Shown piece after piece: positions 24,940-27,892 of a stretch of 27,892 nucleotides of DNA (the stretch's first letter is position 1; each line of letters begins with the position of its first letter). Location of the stretch: positions 1 through 27,892 of IMG/VR virus record IMGVR_UViG_3300037585_003250; one strand, 5' to 3'. The position numbers and the translations under genes are program-made. The stretch is from a virus. The notes under the pieces are model-generated. The model was not told the DNA's origin and ran no database searches. It worked only from the letters and a program-made list of their open reading frames with translations.

Positions 24940-24949
24940 GATTTATAGT
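24940..24949 (-). promoter_or_regulatory. Candidate late promoter variant, ACTATAAATC
   Basis: Sense-strand ACTATAAATC, 27 nt before the capsid ATG. It begins ACTA like the other sites but also contains TATAAAT, close to the T4 late box TATAAATA. Confidence 0.55.
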
Positions 24950-24958
24950 CATATTCTA

Positions 24959-26023
24959 CTATTTGGAAATACCCGCCAGTCTTTGGAACCGATCTTTCAC
25001 AGCAGTTTCCCGCGGTGTGTTTTCGTTTCTTCTTCTTGGCATGGTAGTTGAAGGTCTCTTGATAGCTTCGTTCAGTGATTTCGGTCTCCTATTTGGAGTA
25101 CCCACTGCACTTTGAAGGGTTTCATAGATAACCTTCGCTTCCTCTATAGAATCCGATTTCTGAATAGAATCGACAATTTTTGATTTTTGTCGCTCATTCA
25201 GGGAGGGACTATTCAATGTTCGATTTATATAGAGTAAACGTGCGTTTGAAAGGTTAACTTCTTCAAGCTTTTCTTTCAAACGTAAAATTAATGTCTTGTA
25301 TTCCTTGTTGGACTCCATAATAGAAACAGAGGATTTCTCTAGTTCTTGGATCCTTGCAAGGCTTTCACCTAGACGAATTTCTAAAGCATCTTTTTCTGGA
25401 CTTTCTTCTGTTTCTTCTTCGTCCATCTGGCCGGCTTTTTCCAGTTCTTCTTCATATTCCATTACGCCTGTAGGAACTGAGTCTCCGGGGTGTGCTGCCC
25501 ATCCCGTGGGTTGCGCTCCCATATCGCGAAGAACAGCTTCTAGTAAGTCGTCATCAACCTCGAAGTCCTCTCCGAGCATACCCATAAGATCTTCTTCTTC
25601 ATCATCTTCTGGAGACATTGGCATCTCCATTTCTGGACCGACGTCCGGTCCGATCTCCATCGGCAGTTCTTCGTGTGGGGCAGGCTCTCCCATTTTCATT
25701 TCGTCAGCGACGGCTAGGAGATCCTCTAGTTTAAATTCAATTTGCATATCCGCTTTCTCGTCCGGACAAGGGCAGAGTGGCTGCTCTTCGGCGGCACCCA
25801 TGGCGACGGCCTCCTCTGGCGGCATTGCTAGAGCGTCTGGCTCTGGCTCTGCACCTAGGCCGAGCATTGCTTCTTCTGGAGGCATTTCTTGCTCCAACAA
25901 AGAATCAACAGCGTTTTTCACTTCGGCTGAGTACCTTTCTAATATAGCTGTTTCGGCGTTTTTAAGCGCAGCAGCTCTCAAATCATTAGCATCGATTATA
26001 GCCTGTTCAAGCAATGAAGACAT
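24959..26023 (-). CDS. Prohead core scaffold protein (gp22-like)
   Basis: A 354-aa internal scaffold that would organise capsid assembly and be degraded by the prohead protease. Typical gp22 features are present. Residues about 43-210 are extremely acidic and Met/Pro-rich (SPEDDEEEDLMGMLGEDFEV). A coiled coil covers about 210-265, followed by ARLLYINRTLNSPSLNERQK, the recurrent gp22 C-terminal signature, and a basic tail. Cys84 and Cys86 lie in QPLCPCPDE. It sits directly before the major capsid gene, as in T4. SD AGAGGG precedes the ATG, and ACTATTTATT lies 30 nt upstream. The plus-strand open frame here is only the antisense of the Glu/Asp-rich codons. Confidence 0.88.
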   Translation of the reverse strand: MSSLLEQAIIDANDLRAAALKNAETAILERYSAEVKNAVDSLLEQEMPPEEAMLGLGAEPEPDALAMPPEEAVAMGAAEEQPLCPCPDEKADMQIEFKLEDLLAVADEMKMGEPAPHEELPMEIGPDVGPEMEMPMSPEDDEEEDLMGMLGEDFEVDDDLLEAVLRDMGAQPTGWAAHPGDSVPTGVMEYEEELEKAGQMDEEETEESPEKDALEIRLGESLARIQELEKSSVSIMESNKEYKTLILRLKEKLEEVNLSNARLLYINRTLNSPSLNERQKSKIVDSIQKSDSIEEAKVIYETLQSAVGTPNRRPKSLNEAIKRPSTTMPRRRNENTPRETAVKDRFQRLAGISK

Positions 26024-26053
26024 AATTTACCCTCTATAAGTCCATTTTCACAA

Positions 26054-26063
26054 AATAAATAGT
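26054..26063 (-). promoter_or_regulatory. Candidate late promoter, ACTATTTATT
   Basis: Sense-strand ACTATTTATT in the 95-nt gap between the bS21-like stop (26119) and the scaffold ATG (26023), 30 nt before the start. Confidence 0.6.
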
Positions 26064-26118
26064 ATCCACAATTCACAAAATCCTATTAAGTTACAGATAG
26101 ATCAACTCTAAAAACAGC

Positions 26119-26421
26119 TTACTTGTCCCTTTGAGCTTTCTCTATAACCCTTTTTCGTCTTAATTTCTCTCGCCTCTTTATATCAGAGGGCTTTTCGTAA
26201 TACTGTCGTTTACGGAAATCCTCGACAATTTTGATCTTTTTGCACTTTTTTAAGAACCTTTTTATAGTTCTTTCCGGGTTTTCGCCGGGTCGTGCCACTA
26301 CCGTGACGTGCGAAGGTTTATTACCTTTTGTGTTTATTTTGGGGGCGTCATGCCTGCGTCTTCGATTACCGTAATCGTCTCTATTGTCACGGTGGTTGAA
26401 TCTTTTTCTGTTATAAGCCAT
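26119..26421 (-). CDS. rpsU-like: Ribosomal protein bS21 homologue encoded by the phage
   Basis: A 100-aa very basic protein. Residues 38-97 match small-subunit protein bS21 along its length: SHVTVVARPGENPERTIKRF (E. coli IKVRENEPFDVALRRF), LKKCKKIKIVEDFRKRQYYE (SCEKAGVLAEVRRREFYE), then KPSDIKRREKLRRKRVIEKA. In bacteria bS21 binds the 30S platform near the 16S 3' end and helps initiation. Phage-borne bS21 genes are known from cultivated and metagenomic phages. Unusual here is a 37-residue Arg/Asn/Asp-rich N-terminal extension absent from bacterial bS21. The gene lies inside the late head operon, 11 nt after the 143-aa gene and directly before the scaffold gene. It probably swaps into host ribosomes to favour phage mRNAs; that role is inference. 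Confidence 0.9.
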   Translation of the reverse strand: MAYNRKRFNHRDNRDDYGNRRRRHDAPKINTKGNKPSHVTVVARPGENPERTIKRFLKKCKKIKIVEDFRKRQYYEKPSDIKRREKLRRKRVIEKAQRDK

Positions 26422-26432
26422 TATTTACTCTG

Positions 26433-26864
26433 TTATCCGACACCATCGAGGCCAGACCACGACGATGTTAAGCTAGAGAATGGAATATTAGTTAGGCCTG
26501 CAATGACAGTAGCATACTGATCGTCGGCGGCTCCAGATGCCATCAAATATAGTTTTGTAACACGCATGTCTGCGGAGAAGGATGCGGATGGTTGCAACAT
26601 CACAAAATTAGCTTCTTCCGGGTTTAGACCGTTCCTAGAAAAAGAAACCTTAATCTCTCCCAGTTGTCCTGCGGCGCCGCCGCCATCATTCCTAACAGTA
26701 ACAAACTTTGAAACACTTGGAAGTACAACTTCCGCGGCTGTTGTATTAGCGCCCGTATCAGGTACCTGAATCAGCGTCTTAATATACGGTCTTCCGCTAA
26801 CTTGATATGAGCCAACGTTACTTAGCCCAACTTGATATCTTCCGAAATGAAAATTATCCGACAT
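26433..26864 (-). CDS. Unknown 143-aa beta-rich protein, possible capsid decoration or fibre component
   Basis: Strand-rich protein: GRYQVGLSNVGSYQVSGRPY, SKFVTVRNDGGGAAGQ, GEIKVSFSRNGLN, FVMLQPSASFSADMRVTKLY and YATVIAGLTNIP. The layout (framework strands with xVTVRN, a Gly-rich loop, then LQPSASFSADMR) is reminiscent of small beta-sandwich phage surface proteins, but I cannot name the family. It heads a short unit with the bS21 homologue: ACTATTTATA lies 18 nt upstream of the ATG, SD GAGAGGA is present, and the bS21 gene follows after 11 nt. Co-expression with bS21 is therefore likely. Confidence 0.75.
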   Translation of the reverse strand: MSDNFHFGRYQVGLSNVGSYQVSGRPYIKTLIQVPDTGANTTAAEVVLPSVSKFVTVRNDGGGAAGQLGEIKVSFSRNGLNPEEANFVMLQPSASFSADMRVTKLYLMASGAADDQYATVIAGLTNIPFSSLTSSWSGLDGVG

Positions 26865-26882
26865 TTCTTATTCCTCTCTTTA

Positions 26883-26892
26883 TATAAATAGT
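26883..26892 (-). promoter_or_regulatory. Candidate late promoter, ACTATTTATA
   Basis: Sense-strand ACTATTTATA, 18 nt before the ATG at 26864, the closest spacing of the set. Read on the plus strand it contains an exact TATAAATA, but no plus-strand gene would be served. Confidence 0.55.
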
Positions 26893-26893
26893 C

Positions 26894-27325
26894 CTAGCCT
26901 AGTAAAGCTTTCCAGTTTTTTCCACCCAAAGCCATAATTCCCGAAATATCTACTCCGGGGTCTTGAGGGTCAATTCCAGTAAGAGCGCCGCCACGTTGGC
27001 TTTTCGTGGCGCCGGCTTCATAATTTGATAACGGCTCTGTTCCTTCAAAAACGTTAATCCCATTAAAAGTCTCTTTTTTAAAAGAGTTTAATAACTCTTT
27101 CTTGTCTTCATCCATTCGCTTCCGAACTTCTTGAATTCGTGCGGTATCATGTGAAGATGTTGGTTGTGGGGCCGAGGTGTGCTGTTCGCGCATAATTGGC
27201 TGAACGTTTATACCTTTTACCACTTCCGATATAACCCCTGAAAGAAGACCTTCTTCAAGAAGAGATTCGTGGATACACTCTTTAACAAGGGGCTTAATAA
27301 TTTTTTTTAGATCTGCTCTTTTCAT
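26894..27325 (-). CDS. Unknown 143-aa protein overlapping the prohead protease gene, possible prohead core component
   Basis: A basic helical N-terminus (MKRADLKKIIKPLVKECIHE) is followed by SLLEEGLLSGVISEVV, a Ser/Pro/Gln linker (45-60), a charged helix (RIQEVRKRMDEDKKELLNSF) and a C-terminal part with GIDPQDPGVDISGIMALGGK. I recall such N-termini from small proteins beside gp21 in marine T4-like phages but no assigned function. The ATG overlaps the protease stop in ATGA, so translation is coupled to gp21. LEEG at 23-26 and VFEG near 92-95 resemble protease cleavage signals, so it could be a core protein cut during maturation, like T4 gp67/gp68. That is speculative. Confidence 0.75.
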   Translation of the reverse strand: MKRADLKKIIKPLVKECIHESLLEEGLLSGVISEVVKGINVQPIMREQHTSAPQPTSSHDTARIQEVRKRMDEDKKELLNSFKKETFNGINVFEGTEPLSNYEAGATKSQRGGALTGIDPQDPGVDISGIMALGGKNWKALLG

Positions 27326-27864
27326 TTTTCTCTCAAGATGTCGTTCATAATACGATTAATTTTGTCTGCTTTGGTAAAGATGTTTGGATCCTTACTCTCT
27401 TTCATCATAAAGGCGCCGGGTGTTGAAGGCTCTGATACAAAATCAAAGCATATCAATTGGAAGTCATCTTCTACAATTGTGTTACCCTTCTCTTCTCTGG
27501 TTGATCCTAAGCCTCGTGACGAAATGCCAAGCGTAACGCCAGATTGTGCTAGGTTTTTAAGAATCTCGCCTGATGGTGTGTTTAGGATTTCAACTTTACC
27601 CATAAGGGCTTCTCCATCCCACCACATGTCTGTGACAAGGTGAGATGCGTTTTTAAGATTAATAACTGAATCGTCAGGATGGTCCAACTCACCCAATGCC
27701 CGACGCTCCTTAACAAGCTTCCAATAATTTTCTACTTCACGTTGAAGTATCCTCTTCTTGTACACGCGGCCATTGCCATTAGGCGTGTCAAACTTCTGCA
27801 TACAACCAGTCATGTAAAACTTCTTGCCTGCGGCCATAAGTTTCTTCTCTTCCTCGTTCAGCAT
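27322..27864 (-). CDS. Prohead maturation protease (gp21-like)
   Basis: A 180-aa serine protease of the T4 gp21 type that cleaves scaffold and capsid precursors inside the prohead. Key segments match T4 gp21: KKFYMTGCMQKFDTPNGNGR and VYKKRIL (T4 GVFLQAEVQNRNGRIYPRKL), ALGELDHPDDS with catalytic His62, DMWWDGEALMGKV, and GISSRGLGST with the nucleophile among Ser115/116. Asp141 in CFDFVSEPSTPGA is the probable third member. It is shorter than T4 gp21 (212 aa). The frame stays open upstream to the window edge, but the ATG at 27864 aligns with the family N-terminus and has GGAGGGG about 12 nt upstream. The next gene starts within its stop. The portal gene (gp20) would be expected just outside the window. 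Confidence 0.92.
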   Translation of the reverse strand: MLNEEEKKLMAAGKKFYMTGCMQKFDTPNGNGRVYKKRILQREVENYWKLVKERRALGELDHPDDSVINLKNASHLVTDMWWDGEALMGKVEILNTPSGEILKNLAQSGVTLGISSRGLGSTREEKGNTIVEDDFQLICFDFVSEPSTPGAFMMKESKDPNIFTKADKINRIMNDILREK

Positions 27865-27892
27865 GTCTTGACATACCCCTCCATCACAAAGG

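Noticed and set aside
25296-26039. A 247-aa Ser-rich plus-strand open frame opposite the scaffold gene
   Set aside because: The serine richness is the antisense of Glu/Asp-rich codons in the gp22-like coiled and acidic region.
26883-26892. Exact TATAAATA on the plus strand as a T4-type late promoter reading rightward
   Set aside because: It would transcribe antisense into the upstream gene; no plus-strand gene exists. The same bases read as the ACTATTTA element on the coding strand.
1-27892. Defence system, CRISPR array, tRNA cluster, integrase or insertion sequence
   Set aside because: Looked for on both strands; no supporting repeats, tRNA-like folds or recognisable proteins were found.

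Overview
The window is the late virion-structure region of a T4-like myovirus (contractile-tailed dsDNA phage). The head and tail proteins are recognisable gp21, gp22, gp23, gp15, gp18, gp19, gp26 and tape-measure types, but most are longer than or diverged from T4. All supported genes lie on the minus strand, so transcription runs from high to low coordinates. Genes are tightly packed, with short gaps or stop/start overlaps and clear Shine-Dalgarno (SD) sites. No tRNA, rRNA, CRISPR array, insertion sequence or bacterial housekeeping block was seen. The host cannot be named. The major capsid leader carries an extended SD complementary to the canonical 16S 3' end, so the host has an ordinary anti-SD.

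Layout in transcription order. (1) 27864-22112, head: gp21-like prohead protease, two small unknown proteins, a bS21 ribosomal-protein homologue, gp22-like scaffold, gp23-like major capsid protein, a strong terminator, then two unknown genes. (2) 21697-20181: three small unknown, probably virion-associated genes with their own leaders. (3) 20168-17497, neck and tail terminus: putative gp13-like connector, gp14-like neck protein, gp15-like tail terminator. (4) 17433-10243, contractile tail: two tandem gp18-like sheath paralogues, then gp19-like tube. (5) 10213-2420, baseplate and tail length: gp26-like hub protein with an overlapping out-of-frame small ORF (gp51 position), a terminator, a conserved 113-aa protein, tape measure, a probable tube-initiator/hub protein, a LysM gp53-like wedge protein, and a 1026-aa baseplate protein. 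(6) 2417-1: an unknown 430-aa protein, then the first 369 codons of a family A DNA polymerase that runs off the window edge. T4 itself uses a family B polymerase.

Regulation: a short element, ACTAYTTA in sense orientation with some variants, occurs 11 times in intergenic leaders, mostly 18-53 nt before a start codon. All three convincing intrinsic terminators are followed by one within about 15-40 nt. I interpret it as this phage's late promoter, replacing T4's TATAAATA.

The most notable items are the bS21 homologue inside the capsid operon, the ACTAYTTA element, a probable translational frameshift at a T7 run joining gp26 to the next ORF, the duplicated sheath genes (one with an extra inserted domain), and a family A polymerase placed in the late structural cluster. 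Identifications come from reading motifs, not from database searches.
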